Shown here piece after piece: positions 43,036 through 52,436 of a stretch of DNA of 64,000 nucleotides. The notes beneath the pieces were generated by a model that worked only from the letters and a program-made list of their open reading frames with translations, had not been told where the DNA came from and searched no databases. A program made the position numbers and the translations under genes. Numbering within the stretch: position 1 is the first letter of the stretch; every line of letters starts with the position of its first letter. Source of the DNA: Sphingopyxis sp. 113P3 (GTDB taxonomy: Bacteria > Pseudomonadota > Alphaproteobacteria > Sphingomonadales > Sphingomonadaceae); contig NZ_CP009452.1 in the NCBI RefSeq assembly GCF_001278035.1, forward strand, positions 1,769,501-1,833,500, in the 5' to 3' direction.

Positions 43036-43476
43036 TTAGCCGAAAACTGTCTCGGAGCGAGACGCCTTCGGGCTGCAGCGGATGAGGCGCGAGGTTTCGA
43101 CCGCGGCCTGGCGGTGGACGACCGCTTCCCGGTAAACCGGGTCGGTGACCATTTCCATGAAGGCGCCGCTGCTCGGATATTCAGCGATAAAGACCGCGTC
43201 CCAGCTTTCGCCGTCGGGACCGATCACCATCGCCTCCATCGTACCGCGCCAGACAATCCGGCCCCCGACGCGCTGGAAGATTGCGCCGCTCTCGGCGCCA
43301 TAATGGCGATAGGCCTCGGCGCCCGTGAGATCTTGGTCCGCGAGCGGATGGCCGGCGGGATAGGCGGCCTTCTTGCGAAACCGGACGAGATTGAGCATGT
43401 GGATCACCGTGTCGCGCGGCAGCGCCTTGAAGGCGTCGAACTGCGCGCGTTCAGGGTCGACATGATGGTCGGTCAT
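43036..43476 (-). CDS. DUF1330-like protein
   Basis: A 146-residue protein with the dimeric alpha/beta-barrel DUF1330 features: VIHMLNLVRFRKKAAYP, GAEAYRHYGAESGAIFQRVG, SWDAVFIAEYPSSGAFMEMV and DPVYREAVVHRQAA. Overlaps the GNAT gene by 4 bp. Enzymatic role unknown. Confidence 0.82.
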   Translation of the reverse strand: MTDHHVDPERAQFDAFKALPRDTVIHMLNLVRFRKKAAYPAGHPLADQDLTGAEAYRHYGAESGAIFQRVGGRIVWRGTMEAMVIGPDGESWDAVFIAEYPSSGAFMEMVTDPVYREAVVHRQAAVETSRLIRCSPKASRSETVFG

Positions 43477-44024
43477 GGCATGAGTTCCTTGCGCTTTTGC
43501 CGCCACTGATCGGCGCTTTGCCTCCAGGCATCGACCGGCGCGTCCTCGAAGGGGGCGGGAAGGCGGGTCGGGCCGCTATTCGTCGCGCCGAGCCGTTTGG
43601 CGAGCGCCTGCGAGCGGTGATTGGCAGGATCGATACTGTGCATGATCTCGGGCCATTTCAGAAACTCGACCGCAAAGTCGCACGCCGCAACCGCGCCTTC
43701 GAAAGCATAGCCCATGCCGGCGAATTTGGCGCGCACACCGTAGCCGATTTCGGGACCCGGCCAGCCGTCGGGTTCCCAGGGGCCGAGCCGCCCGACCCAT
43801 TCGCCCGTCGCGCGCTCGATGACCGAGAACATCGAATAGCCGCGGATGTGCCACGCGCCGGCAAGCGTGCACCAAAGCCGCCAAGCTTGCGCCCGCGGGC
43901 AGGTCCCGCCGATGAAGCGCATCGTCTCATCCTCGGCGCACATCTCGGCAAAGGCGCCGAAATCCTCAGCGGCGGGCGGGCGCAGGATTAGCCGCTCGGT
44001 GACGAGAAGAGGTCCATTGAGCAT
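43473..44024 (-). CDS. GNAT-family N-acetyltransferase (RimJ/RimL-like)
   Basis: A 183-residue acetyltransferase: LVTERLILRPPAAEDFGAFA at the start, the beta-bulge region GRLGPWEPDGWPGPEIGYGV and helix FAGMGYAFEGAVAACDFA, then SIDPANHRSQALAKRLG. The substrate is probably an alpha-amino group or small amine. Start at 44024 has AAAGGA upstream. Confidence 0.9.
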   Translation of the reverse strand: MLNGPLLVTERLILRPPAAEDFGAFAEMCAEDETMRFIGGTCPRAQAWRLWCTLAGAWHIRGYSMFSVIERATGEWVGRLGPWEPDGWPGPEIGYGVRAKFAGMGYAFEGAVAACDFAVEFLKWPEIMHSIDPANHRSQALAKRLGATNSGPTRLPAPFEDAPVDAWRQSADQWRQKRKELMP

Positions 44025-44117
44025 GGCAGTCCTTTCGGCGAGGCGGCGAGGTGAGCCCCGCTTCTGGGCGAAGAGGAAAGCAGGGGCAAGGCGCAATTGC
44101 GCCGGCGTGCAACAGAC

Positions 44118-44185
44118 GAGGGCGCCGTCCAAAGACGACGCCCTCTCCATCACGCGGTGCGGGTGGAGGGGTCCGAACCCGCACC
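44118..44185. terminator. Two strong hairpins between the glycine-zipper gene and the GNAT gene
   Basis: First: GAGGGCG-C-CGTC / GACG-A-CGCCCTC with loop CAAA (44118-44145). Second: GGTGCGGGT / ACCCGCACC, nine perfect pairs, 12-nt loop (44156-44185). Neither has a U-tract. They may terminate the minus-strand glycine-zipper gene or encode a small RNA; 44025-44207 has no protein gene. Confidence 0.5.
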
Positions 44186-44207
44186 CGTAACGGTTTTGTG
44201 CAGCTTT

Positions 44208-44612
44208 TTAGCGGCAGCGATATTTGTCGCGGTCGATCTCGCGGCCGAGAAGCGCGCCGCCCGCGGCGCCGATTACCGTCCCAAGCAGCTTGTCGCCGTC
44301 GCCAGCAATCTCGTGACCGGCAAGGCCGCCGACAGCGCCGCCGATCAGAAGGCCCGTGGTGCCATTGTCCTTCTTGCAGCGATAGCGGCCGTCGCTCCCG
44401 CGCCAGATGCGCGTATTCTTGTTGACGCGCTGGTCGTGCGCATAATGGCGGCGATCGCGCTTCTTGCGATAGAAGCCTGCGTCCTGGTCGGCCTTGACGA
44501 AAACATGGCCGGGCGCCGGGGCGGCGGGCGAGACGCCGGCATAGGCGGGGGCAGTGGCGGCAACGCCGATCGCCGCAACCGCTCCGAGCAGGCTTTTGGT
44601 GAGATTACGCAT
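44208..44612 (-). CDS. Glycine-zipper 2TM protein with signal peptide
   Basis: A 134-residue exported protein. Signal peptide to about residue 25 (VAATAPAYAG). A basic mature stretch (DAGFYRKKRDRRHYAHDQRV) is followed by the glycine-zipper region LLIGGAVGGLAGHEIAGDGD and TVIGAAGGALLGREIDRD. Such proteins are outer-membrane-associated (Rick_17kDa/SlyB-like) and bolster envelope integrity. ATG 44612 or the tandem ATG at 44615 is the start. Confidence 0.85.
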   Translation of the reverse strand: MRNLTKSLLGAVAAIGVAATAPAYAGVSPAAPAPGHVFVKADQDAGFYRKKRDRRHYAHDQRVNKNTRIWRGSDGRYRCKKDNGTTGLLIGGAVGGLAGHEIAGDGDKLLGTVIGAAGGALLGREIDRDKYRCR

Positions 44613-44790
44613 CATAAGTCCTTTCCTGGTTCGACGCCTCGATGCCTGACGGTATCCGGCGTTTCGCTGTGAGAACGGCTCCAAACTGAACTGCGTTGCA
44701 TGAACCCTAGGCAACAAGATGAAAGGAGCGCTGACGGCGACGAACCGATAGGGTCTTGCCGTGCTACCGATGAAGTGCGACATTGGATCC

Positions 44791-45012
44791 ATGCTCAACT
44801 TCGCATCGATCGTCGTCGGCGTTATCGCCTTGATTTTGGCCATTCCCGCCTTCATCCCGCTTCTCGGCTGGGCGAACTGGATCGTGGTGCCAATTGCGGT
44901 TGTCGGGCTTGCGCTCGGCGCGATGTCGAACCGGACCAGCGGCCGCAACCTCAATATCGTCGTGATCGTCGTCGGCGTTGTGCGCCTGATGATCGGCGGC
45001 GGTCTTTTCTGA
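44791..45012 (+). CDS. Small two-helix membrane protein
   Basis: A 73-residue inner-membrane protein with three hydrophobic stretches (FASIVVGVIALILAIPAFIP, WIVVPIAVVGLALGAM, IVVIVVGVVRLMIGGGLF). The ATG at 44791 starts the first helix properly; earlier in-frame starts at 44761/44770 add a short polar tail. Function unknown. It is 28 bp ahead of rarD. Confidence 0.65.
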   Translation: MLNFASIVVGVIALILAIPAFIPLLGWANWIVVPIAVVGLALGAMSNRTSGRNLNIVVIVVGVVRLMIGGGLF

Positions 45013-45040
45013 TACTCTCGCTTTTCCAAAGAGCCGCATC

Positions 45041-45958
45041 ATGAACGACCCAAAAGCTCCTCCGGGGAGGAATCAGGGTGGGCTGCCCTACGCGCTGGCG
45101 GCTTACGGAATCTGGGGTTTCGTTCCGCTCTTCTTCAAGCTGCTCGAGACCGTGCCGCCGGTCGAAGTGCTCTCGCAGCGTATCATCTGGTCGCTCCCGC
45201 TTTGCGTCGTCATCATGCTCGCGCGGCATCAGATCTCCGACTTCCTGGCGGCCCTCAGGAATATGCGCGTTCTGAGGCTGCTGCTCGCCAGCGCGCTGCT
45301 GATCGCGCTCAACTGGCTGGTCTATATCTACGCGATCTTCACGGACCATGTGCTTGCCGCGAGCCTTGGCTATTATCTGAACCCGCTCGTCAATGTGATG
45401 CTCGGCATGCTCGTCCTCGGCGAGCGACTGAGCAGGCTCCAGATGCTCGCGGTGGCGATCGCCGGGGTAGGGGTGGCCATCCTCCTCGGCGGCGCACTCG
45501 ATACGCTGTGGATCAGCCTGACGCTTGCCTTCAGCTTTGGCCTCTATGGCCTGATCCGCAAGATCGCACCTGTCGGCTCACTCCCCGGCCTTGCGATCGA
45601 AACGACGCTTCTGCTGCCGCTCGCGGCCGCTGCCGCGCTCTACTATATCTGGATCGGCGACGGTGCCGGTTTCGGGAGTGATACAGGGATCAGCTGGCTG
45701 CTTGCAGCGGGCGGCGTCGTCACGGCCGTGCCGCTCCTCCTTTTTGCCACCGCCGCGCGGCGGATGAGCTATGCAACGCTCGGCTTCGTCCAGTTTCTCG
45801 CCCCCACGATCCAGTTCCTGCTGAGCCTTTTCGCCTTTGGCGAGCCGCTGAAGCCCGTCCAGTTTCTTTGCTTCCTGCTCATCTGGACGAGCGTCGCGGT
45901 GTTCAGCTTCGACATCTGGCGCAAGCTCCGCGCCGAACGAGCGATGGGCGCGGCCTGA
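45041..45958 (+). CDS. rarD: EamA-family transporter RarD
   Basis: A 305-residue ten-helix DMT-superfamily protein. GLPYALAAYGIWGFVPLFFK and SQRIIWSLP are diagnostic for the RarD branch; NWLVYIYAIFTDHVLAASLG lies in the first EamA repeat. Substrate is unproven for the family (chloramphenicol sensitivity protein in old annotation). Confidence 0.93.
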   Translation: MNDPKAPPGRNQGGLPYALAAYGIWGFVPLFFKLLETVPPVEVLSQRIIWSLPLCVVIMLARHQISDFLAALRNMRVLRLLLASALLIALNWLVYIYAIFTDHVLAASLGYYLNPLVNVMLGMLVLGERLSRLQMLAVAIAGVGVAILLGGALDTLWISLTLAFSFGLYGLIRKIAPVGSLPGLAIETTLLLPLAAAAALYYIWIGDGAGFGSDTGISWLLAAGGVVTAVPLLLFATAARRMSYATLGFVQFLAPTIQFLLSLFAFGEPLKPVQFLCFLLIWTSVAVFSFDIWRKLRAERAMGAA

Positions 45959-45962
45959 ACCT

Positions 45963-46997
45963 TCAGGCGTCTTGCCGGGCGAGGCGCCACGCGAGCGTCT
46001 CGCCGGAGTGGAAGGGCACGACGTCACCGATCCGCTCTGGAACGACGGCCGCGCCGCGCTCGAGCGTAATGCGGCCCTCGTTGAGCGGGAGGCCGTAGAA
46101 GCGCGGGCCATGCTCGCTGGCAAATCCCTCGAAATGGGCGAGCGCCCCGTCTTCGTCGAAGGCCTGGACATAGCTTTCGAGCGCATAGGGCGCATTGAAG
46201 ATCCCTGCGCAGCCGCACGCGGCTTCCTTGGTGTGGACCGCGTGCGGCGCGCTATCGGTGCCGAGAAAGAATTTGGGCGACCCCGAGGTTGCGGCGGCGC
46301 GGACCGCGAGGCGGTGATGCTCGCGTTTGGCGACGGGCAGACAATAGGCGTGCGGCCGAATGCCGCCGACGAGCATCGCATTGCGGTTGATATGAAGATG
46401 CTGCGGGGTGATGGTTGCGGCGATGGTCGCCGGCGCGTCGGAGACGAACTGCGCGGCCTCTGCCGTGGTAATATGTTCAAGGACGATCTTGAGCGCGGGC
46501 AGCGCCTTTGCCAGGGGCGCGAGGGTTCGCTCGATGAAGACCGCCTCGCGATCGAAAATGTCGACCTCGGCGTCGGTGACCTCGCCATGGACGAGCAAGG
46601 GCATGCCGACCGCCTGCATCCGCTCGAGAACCGGCATGATGTTCGCGATATCGGTGACGCCGTGCGCGCTTCCCGTGGTAGCATGCGCGGGATAGAGCTT
46701 TGCTGCCGTGAAGACGCCCTCGTCATGGCCGCGCGCCAATTCGTCCGCGTCGCTCCTATCGGTGAGATAGGCGACGATGAGCGGGGTGAAATCGAGCTCG
46801 GCGGGGACCGCCGAACGGATTCGATCCCGGTAGGCAATGCCCTCGGCGACCGTCGTCACCGGCGGCGCGAGGTTCGGCATCACGATCGCGCGCGCGAACT
46901 GGCGCGCGGTATAGGGCGCGACATGCGCCAGCATCGCGCCGTCGCGCAGATGGACGTGCCAGTCGTCGGGGCGGCGGATGGTGAGGCGGTCGGTCAT
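45963..46997 (-). CDS. pyrC: Dihydroorotase, PyrC (class II)
   Basis: The 344-residue zinc amidohydrolase of pyrimidine synthesis. Zinc ligands [10 protein letters not shown], carboxylated-lysine region [13 protein letters not shown], histidines in LLVHGEVTD and [10 protein letters not shown], catalytic Asp in [10 protein letters not shown]. It ends 4 bp from the convergent rarD stop. Confidence 0.97.
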   Translation of the reverse strand: MTDRLTIRRPDDWHVHLRDGAMLAHVAPYTARQFARAIVMPNLAPPVTTVAEGIAYRDRIRSAVPAELDFTPLIVAYLTDRSDADELARGHDEGVFTAAKLYPAHATTGSAHGVTDIANIMPVLERMQAVGMPLLVHGEVTDAEVDIFDREAVFIERTLAPLAKALPALKIVLEHITTAEAAQFVSDAPATIAATITPQHLHINRNAMLVGGIRPHAYCLPVAKREHHRLAVRAAATSGSPKFFLGTDSAPHAVHTKEAACGCAGIFNAPYALESYVQAFDEDGALAHFEGFASEHGPRFYGLPLNEGRITLERGAAVVPERIGDVVPFHSGETLAWRLARQDA

Positions 46998-47056
46998 AAG
47001 GAGGCCTTGGGCAGATCGTGACTTGGCTTTGGCTCGCGCGTCCCTAGATTATCGGA

Positions 47057-47788
47057 ATGGCCAATACCACCCTCAACGATCGCGCCCTCATCCGCCTTTC
47101 GGGCGATGATGTCCAAGGCTTCCTCCAGGGACTTGTCACCAACGATGTCGCGGGAAATTTGCCGGTCTGGGCGGCGCTCCTGACGCCGCAGGGAAAGGTG
47201 CTTTTCGACTTCCTCGTCTGGGGCGACGAAGATGATCTGCTACTCGATTGCGAGCGCGATGCGGCCGAGGAGCTAACCAAGCGCCTGACTATCTACCGCC
47301 TCCGCCGCGCGATCAGCATTGTGCGCGAGGAGGAGCTAGCGGTGCATTGGGCACCGCTTGGCGACCTCGGCGTCCCCGACCCGAGGCTCCCCGCGCTCGG
47401 CCAGCGCTGGCTCGCGCCGCGCGGCCCGGGCGAGGAGGGCGCTGATGCCAATTGGCGCGCACACCGGCTGTCGCTTGGCGTCGCCGAAGGGCGCGCCGAG
47501 CTCGGCGATGGGACAACGCTCTGGCTCGAATGCAATGCCGCTGAGCTCGGCGGCGTGAGCTTCACCAAGGGCTGCTATGTCGGGCAGGAAAATACGGCGC
47601 GCATGAACTGGCGGCAGAAGGTCAACCGGCGTCTGGTCGTGGTGCCGCTCGCCGCGGCGGAGCCCGCGCGGCAGATCATCGCCTATCCCGATCTCGGCTG
47701 GTCGGTCGAGCATCGCCGCATCGAGATGATTGATGCCGCGAAGGCGCCGGAATGGCTCCGCGCAGGGCTCGCTGCGCCGGCTTCGTGA
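47057..47788 (+). CDS. ygfZ: YgfZ/GcvT-domain folate-binding protein
   Basis: A 243-residue protein of the YgfZ/IBA57 family, which supports iron-sulfur cluster assembly or repair with folate. The signature KGCYVGQEN (about residue 172) is intact, and the N-terminus LIRLSGDDVQGFLQGLVTND matches the folate-binding domain. Short spacing from divergent pyrC (60 bp). Confidence 0.93.
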   Translation: MANTTLNDRALIRLSGDDVQGFLQGLVTNDVAGNLPVWAALLTPQGKVLFDFLVWGDEDDLLLDCERDAAEELTKRLTIYRLRRAISIVREEELAVHWAPLGDLGVPDPRLPALGQRWLAPRGPGEEGADANWRAHRLSLGVAEGRAELGDGTTLWLECNAAELGGVSFTKGCYVGQENTARMNWRQKVNRRLVVVPLAAAEPARQIIAYPDLGWSVEHRRIEMIDAAKAPEWLRAGLAAPAS

Positions 47789-47820
47789 CGCACGCGCCCC
47801 GGCATGATATCGTGCGGGTC

Positions 47821-48429
47821 ATGCGCGCTCTTCTGGTCTTCTCGGCGCTCCTCGCCGCTTTCGCCGCACTTCCCGCCATGGCGCAGGATTGCACGGCCTC
47901 CACTCCGCAGGTCGAAGTGGGAGCGCCGCTGGTGCCGATAGAACCCGCGCCCGCCACCGCGCCTGCGAGGCTTGCGCCGCTCGCTGCGGACTCGCCCTGG
48001 CTGTCTCGCTTCGCGGCCGCGGCGGACGAGCTTTTTCCGGCGCTTCGCTCACGCGAGGCCGCGCGCTGGGAGCCGCTTCTTGGCGGACGCTGGCTGGGGG
48101 CTGCAAAGCGCGAGGCTGTCGCGGCGCTGCTTGCCGACCGCTGCGCTGCGTTCGCGCCGCTGTTCGCGGCCACTGGGCCTATCGAACGCAGGATTTTCGG
48201 CTGGAGCGTTCCCTCAAGCTACAGCGCCGCCGACCGCGCCGAGATCGATGCGAGGCCCGAGGCCGAGGCGCTGGTCTGCTGGGCGGCGGGGGAGGGCGGG
48301 GCGCAGCTCTGGCCGGAAACCGCAGCCGAGGCGGACAATAGAGCGGGGCGGCCCTATGCCTGCGCGCGTATCACCTATTCGCTGCGCGGCGGGGTGTCGA
48401 GCTGGCGGGCGTTCGTAGAGCGCGGCTGA
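47821..48429 (+). CDS. Hypothetical secreted protein
   Basis: A 202-residue protein. Signal peptide (RALLVFSALLAAFAALPAMA, cleaved before QD) then a Pro/Ala-rich spacer and a globular part with Trp/Arg-rich helices (RWEPLLGGRWLGAAKREAVA) and four cysteines. No family recognised. The start at 47821 gives a proper signal peptide; the longer frame from 47752 overlaps ygfZ. Confidence 0.65.
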   Translation: MRALLVFSALLAAFAALPAMAQDCTASTPQVEVGAPLVPIEPAPATAPARLAPLAADSPWLSRFAAAADELFPALRSREAARWEPLLGGRWLGAAKREAVAALLADRCAAFAPLFAATGPIERRIFGWSVPSSYSAADRAEIDARPEAEALVCWAAGEGGAQLWPETAAEADNRAGRPYACARITYSLRGGVSSWRAFVERG

Positions 48430-48480
48430 TCTCAACCCGTCTTAACTCTTCTCCAACGCGCCGCGTGCGAAAGGCAGCCT

Positions 48481-49029
48481 ATGTTGGGGCGATTTATCGG
48501 TATCGCCGCGGGGATCGCGGCCGTGTCGGTCGGCGTGGCCGGGATTGCCAGCCGCTCGGCTCCTGATCGCGTGCCATCCACGATGGACGCGGGCGATGAA
48601 AATTCCAATTGGACGACCCAACGCCGCGAGCGCGGTGGTTGGACTGCCGCCTCTCCACGGGGAAGCAGCGAGGTCCAGCTGAGCCGCGCCGGGGATTCGC
48701 ATTTTTATGCCGATGCCGAGATCAACGGCCGTCCGGTGCGAATGATGGTCGACAGCGGGGCTTCTATTGTTGCGCTCACGAGGGCCGACGCCGAGGCGGT
48801 CGGAATCGATGTCGATCGATTGCCCGTTTCCGGGACCGCCCGCACCGCGGGGGGCGATGTGCCGATGCGCACGCTCTTGCTCACAAGCGTCGAGGTGGGC
48901 GGGATCGAGATTCGCGGAGTGCCGGCTGCGGTCGTCGATGCCGATATGGGCGTGTCGCTCCTCGGGCAGAGCTATCTTGCGAAACTCGGCGCCGTCACGA
49001 TCGAGGGAGACACGATGACCCTGCGGTGA
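48481..49029 (+). CDS. Retropepsin-like aspartic protease (clan AA, TIGR02281 type)
   Basis: A 182-residue protein with an N-terminal membrane anchor (FIGIAAGIAAVSVGVAGIAS) and one retropepsin fold: catalytic motif MMVDSGASIVALT (Asp91) and the later flap/turn GVSLLGQSYLAKLG. Members are periplasmic and act as dimers. Substrate unknown. Confidence 0.88.
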   Translation: MLGRFIGIAAGIAAVSVGVAGIASRSAPDRVPSTMDAGDENSNWTTQRRERGGWTAASPRGSSEVQLSRAGDSHFYADAEINGRPVRMMVDSGASIVALTRADAEAVGIDVDRLPVSGTARTAGGDVPMRTLLLTSVEVGGIEIRGVPAAVVDADMGVSLLGQSYLAKLGAVTIEGDTMTLR

Positions 49030-49051
49030 GGGATGGCCGGCCTGCCGTTCG

Positions 49052-49858
49052 TCAGGCGGGCCAGGTCAGCAGGGCGCGGGCGCCCTCATCGAGTTCGATC
49101 GATGCTGGGTCGGTGAGCAAAATGGCCTCGCCGAGCGTGAACGCCTCTCCCTCGGCGCGGCATCCCGGCGAAAGCGGGACGAAGGTGGCCTCGCCCGCGA
49201 TGCGCCCGATCATTTCCGGATCGAATGGCCCGGCCAGATGGGCGAGGTGAAAATAAGGACCTTCGACCAGCATCCGGCTCGTCTGCGGGTCGACCAGCGT
49301 ATCGCGCGGGTCGTGAACCGGGCCCGGCGTCGCGACCTTTAGCCCTTCGTCGAGATGCAATTCCCGCGGGCGACCATAATCATAGAGCCGATAGGTGCAG
49401 TCGACATTCTGTTGCACCTCGACGACGATCAGCCCGCCGCCGATCGCGTGGATTGTGCCAGCGCGGTTGTAAACGAAATCATTGGGTTTTGACGCGCGCC
49501 AGTCGATCATGTCGGTTATGCTGCCGTCGAGCGCTGCGGCACGCAGCGCCTCGCGCGTCGTCTCCGCGGTCAGCCCGACGCCGAGCTCGGCCTCGGGATC
49601 GGCGGAGAGTATCAGCCAGCATTCTTCCTTGCCGCGCGGATAGCCCGCTGCGCGCGCGGCCTCGTCGTCGGGGTGAACCTGGATCGACAGCCGCTCGGAG
49701 GTGAAAAGAAATTTGACGAGGGTCGGCGCCTCGTCTCCTGAGGGATGGGCGAACCAGATTTCGCCGATCCGCCGGCCTCCAAAGTCACCGAAGGTGGGGG
49801 GGATGTCGGTGCGGCCCCAAGGCTTTTCGACGATGATCGTTTCGAGGCGCGTCAACAT
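49052..49858 (-). CDS. manA: Mannose-6-phosphate isomerase, class I
   Basis: A 268-residue zinc isomerase (fructose-6-P to mannose-6-P), the short class I form. Seen: VEKPWGRTDIPP, metal-binding IQVHPDDEAA, and PGTIHAIGGGLIVVEVQQN. It feeds GDP-mannose synthesis for surface glycans and opens the polysaccharide locus, tail to tail with the aspartic protease gene. Confidence 0.92.
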   Translation of the reverse strand: MLTRLETIIVEKPWGRTDIPPTFGDFGGRRIGEIWFAHPSGDEAPTLVKFLFTSERLSIQVHPDDEAARAAGYPRGKEECWLILSADPEAELGVGLTAETTREALRAAALDGSITDMIDWRASKPNDFVYNRAGTIHAIGGGLIVVEVQQNVDCTYRLYDYGRPRELHLDEGLKVATPGPVHDPRDTLVDPQTSRMLVEGPYFHLAHLAGPFDPEMIGRIAGEATFVPLSPGCRAEGEAFTLGEAILLTDPASIELDEGARALLTWPA

Positions 49859-49903
49859 GGGGCTAAGATCGGATGCGGGCCCTGGTAGGTCAAGCCCTAT
49901 GGG

Positions 49904-51199
49904 TCAAGCCGCCCGATGAAGACGATTGGAGTGCCCGCCGCTCGGCTGGTCTAGCCAGAGCCCGCGCGTGTCATAGACGATCTTGTCGGCGCGCTCTTCG
50001 AGCGGGATGGACTTGAAAAGGTCGTGGTCCACGAGGACGATCAAGAGCTCGCATTCAGACAGAGCGCTGTCGAGGTCAATGAGGCGCGCGCCGGTGCCAG
50101 CAAACTCCATTGGCAGGCCCCGTGCATAGGGTTCGACTATATCGATCTGGGGGCCGAAGCGACGCGCGAGCGCCGCGGCGACCTCCAATGCGGGGCTTTC
50201 GCGGAAATCGTCGATATTGGGTTTGAAGGCGAGACCAAGGCACGCGACGCGCGCATTGGGATGTTGCGATACGAGCATCTCGGTAGCGCCGATCACATGT
50301 GCGGTCTTGGCAATATTCACCTCGCGCGCCGTGCGTATCAGGCGGCTGTGCTCGGGCGCTCCGTGGACCAGGAACCAGGGGTCCACCGCGATGCAGTGGC
50401 CGCCGACGCCTGGGCCCGGCTGGAGAATATTGACGCGGGGATGGCGGTTGGCGAGCCGGATCACTTCCCACACGTCGACCCCGAGCGCCTCGGCCATCAT
50501 CGACAATTCGTTGGCAAAAGCGATGTTGACGTCGCGGTAGCTGTTTTCCACCAGCTTAACCATCTCGGCAGCGCGCGCCGTCGTGGTGACACAGGCGCCG
50601 CGCACGAACTGGCGATAGAAGGTCATCGCTCGGCGCGCGCAGCGCGGCGTGACGCCGCCGATGCAGCGATCGTTGTCAACCAGTTCGACAAGGATGCGCC
50701 CCGGCAGAACGCGCTCGGGGCAATGGGCGATAAAGATGTCGGCGGCGCCGCTGCAGCGCCCCGGCACTTTGAGATCGGGGCGGAGGTCGGCGATCAGATC
50801 GGCGACCTTTTCGGTTGTGCCCACCGGCGAGGTCGATTCCAGGATGACAAGATTCCCCACTTCCAACACCGGGGCGATCGCCCGCGCAGCGTCGAGGACA
50901 AAGCTGATGTCGGGGCGATAGTCGGCATCGTGCGGCGTCGGCACGGCAATGACGAAGGTATCGGCGGCGGCCATTGTCGTCGAGGCAACGAGCGTGCCGC
51001 GCGCGACCACACCCTGCACAAGCCCGTCAAGGTCGACTTCCTCGATGTGCACCTTGCCCTTGTTGATGGTCTCGACCACCGTGGCGCTGACGTCGATGCC
51101 GGTGACCTGACAACCTGAACGGGCAATGAGGGCCGCGGTGGGGAGGCCGATATAGCCGAGCCCGACAACAGTCACTTTCTGTTCGATATTAACGGCCAC
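49904..51199 (-). CDS. wecC: UDP-N-acetyl-D-mannosaminuronate dehydrogenase
   Basis: A 431-residue NAD-dependent UDP-sugar dehydrogenase: VTVVGLGYIGLPTAALIARS Rossmann start, ERVLPGR and AHCPERVLPG, KLVENSYRDVNIAFANELSM, and catalytic Cys in GVGGHCIAVDPW. It oxidises UDP-ManNAc to UDP-ManNAcA. The GTG start at 51199 overlaps the wecB 3' end by 11 bp, giving the standard size; a longer frame to 51289 is not needed. Confidence 0.93.
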   Translation of the reverse strand: MAVNIEQKVTVVGLGYIGLPTAALIARSGCQVTGIDVSATVVETINKGKVHIEEVDLDGLVQGVVARGTLVASTTMAAADTFVIAVPTPHDADYRPDISFVLDAARAIAPVLEVGNLVILESTSPVGTTEKVADLIADLRPDLKVPGRCSGAADIFIAHCPERVLPGRILVELVDNDRCIGGVTPRCARRAMTFYRQFVRGACVTTTARAAEMVKLVENSYRDVNIAFANELSMMAEALGVDVWEVIRLANRHPRVNILQPGPGVGGHCIAVDPWFLVHGAPEHSRLIRTAREVNIAKTAHVIGATEMLVSQHPNARVACLGLAFKPNIDDFRESPALEVAAALARRFGPQIDIVEPYARGLPMEFAGTGARLIDLDSALSECELLIVLVDHDLFKSIPLEERADKIVYDTRGLWLDQPSGGHSNRLHRAA

Positions 51200-52304
51200 G
51201 CGCGACAATCTCCGCAATCTGGACGCCGGCGGTCCCGTCGCCAAAGGGGTTATGGGCGCGGGCCATGGCGTTGTAGGCGCCATCATCATCTAAAAGGCTG
51301 AAGATTTCGGAAACGATATGGTCGCGCCGCGTACCGACGAGCCTTGCCGTGCCTGCGGCGATGCCCTCGGGGCGCTCGGTGGTCTCGCGCATCACGAGCA
51401 CGGGCTTGCCGAGCGACGGCGCTTCTTCCTGCACTCCGCCGCTATCGGTGAGAACAAGGTGGCATTCCGCGAGCAGCCGCACGAAATGCGGATAATCGAG
51501 CGGGTCGATGAGTGCGACATTGGCAAGCCCGCCAAGGGTCGGCTCCATGGCACTGCGCACCTGCGGATTGGGATGAACGGGAAAGATGACCGCGACGTCG
51601 CTGCGCGCGGCAATCGCCGCGATCGCATCGGCAATCGCCTTCATGCCGTCTCCGAAATTTTCGCGTCGGTGCGAGGTGACGGCGACGATCCGCTTGCCCT
51701 GAAAGCGGGCGACGAGCGGATCAAGCCCGGCGGCGAGCGAAGGCTCGTCGTCGATGCGCGCCTTTGTGGCAAGGAGCGCGTCGATCACGGTGTTGCCGGT
51801 GACGTGGATCTGGCTGTCGGGGACATTTTCGGCCCGCAGAGCCGCAGCGGCGGTCTCCGTTGGCGCGAAATGGAGGTCTGCGACCGCGCCTGCAACCTTG
51901 CGGTTCACCTCTTCGGGCCAAGGGTGATAAATGTTGCCGCTGCGCAGCCCCGCCTCGACATGACCCACCGGGATCTTACGGAAATAGGCGGCGAGCGTCG
52001 CCGCCATCGTCGTCAGCGTGTCGCCGTGAACGAGGACGCGGTCGGGGCGCTCGGCGTCGAGGGTCTCGCCGAGCCCCGTTACAAGGCGCGCGAGCAGCGC
52101 GTCGAGCGTCTGGTTCGCCTGCATGAGATCAAGGTCGATATCGGGCTTGATGCGCGCAATGTGGAGCACCTGGTCGAGCATCTCGCGATGCTGCGCGGTG
52201 ACGCAGACACGCACGTCCGCGTCATCACGGCCTTGCAGCGCGTGGATGACGGGGAACATTTTGATCGCTTCCGGACGCGTCCCGAAAACAGTCATGATTC
52301 TCAT
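51189..52304 (-). CDS. wecB: UDP-N-acetylglucosamine 2-epimerase (non-hydrolysing)
   Basis: The 371-residue product makes UDP-ManNAc from UDP-GlcNAc, the substrate of the overlapping WecC. Landmarks are VFGTRPEAIKMFPVIHAL, HVEAGLRSGNIYHPWPEEVN, VTSHRRENFGDG and TDSGGVQEEAPSLGKPVLVM. First gene of wecB-wecC (manA is separated by 45 bp). Confidence 0.97.
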   Translation of the reverse strand: MRIMTVFGTRPEAIKMFPVIHALQGRDDADVRVCVTAQHREMLDQVLHIARIKPDIDLDLMQANQTLDALLARLVTGLGETLDAERPDRVLVHGDTLTTMAATLAAYFRKIPVGHVEAGLRSGNIYHPWPEEVNRKVAGAVADLHFAPTETAAAALRAENVPDSQIHVTGNTVIDALLATKARIDDEPSLAAGLDPLVARFQGKRIVAVTSHRRENFGDGMKAIADAIAAIAARSDVAVIFPVHPNPQVRSAMEPTLGGLANVALIDPLDYPHFVRLLAECHLVLTDSGGVQEEAPSLGKPVLVMRETTERPEGIAAGTARLVGTRRDHIVSEIFSLLDDDGAYNAMARAHNPFGDGTAGVQIAEIVARGR

Positions 52305-52436
52305 AGGTTGTGTCCGCGCTTGTGGTTAAGGACGCACTAAGCGCAAATACTTGCGACACCCTTAAGTTTGCCGAGGCTATGAAAAATTCCGCTTGGGGCG
52401 CCGTGCACTGCAACGCTATCGCGCGTCCCGCGTATA

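Noticed and set aside
44115..44210. tRNA or tmRNA 3' end suggested by GGGTTCGGACC on the minus strand
   Set aside because: No matching cloverleaf, the T-loop adenine is missing and there is no acceptor stem partner; it folds as a simple hairpin.
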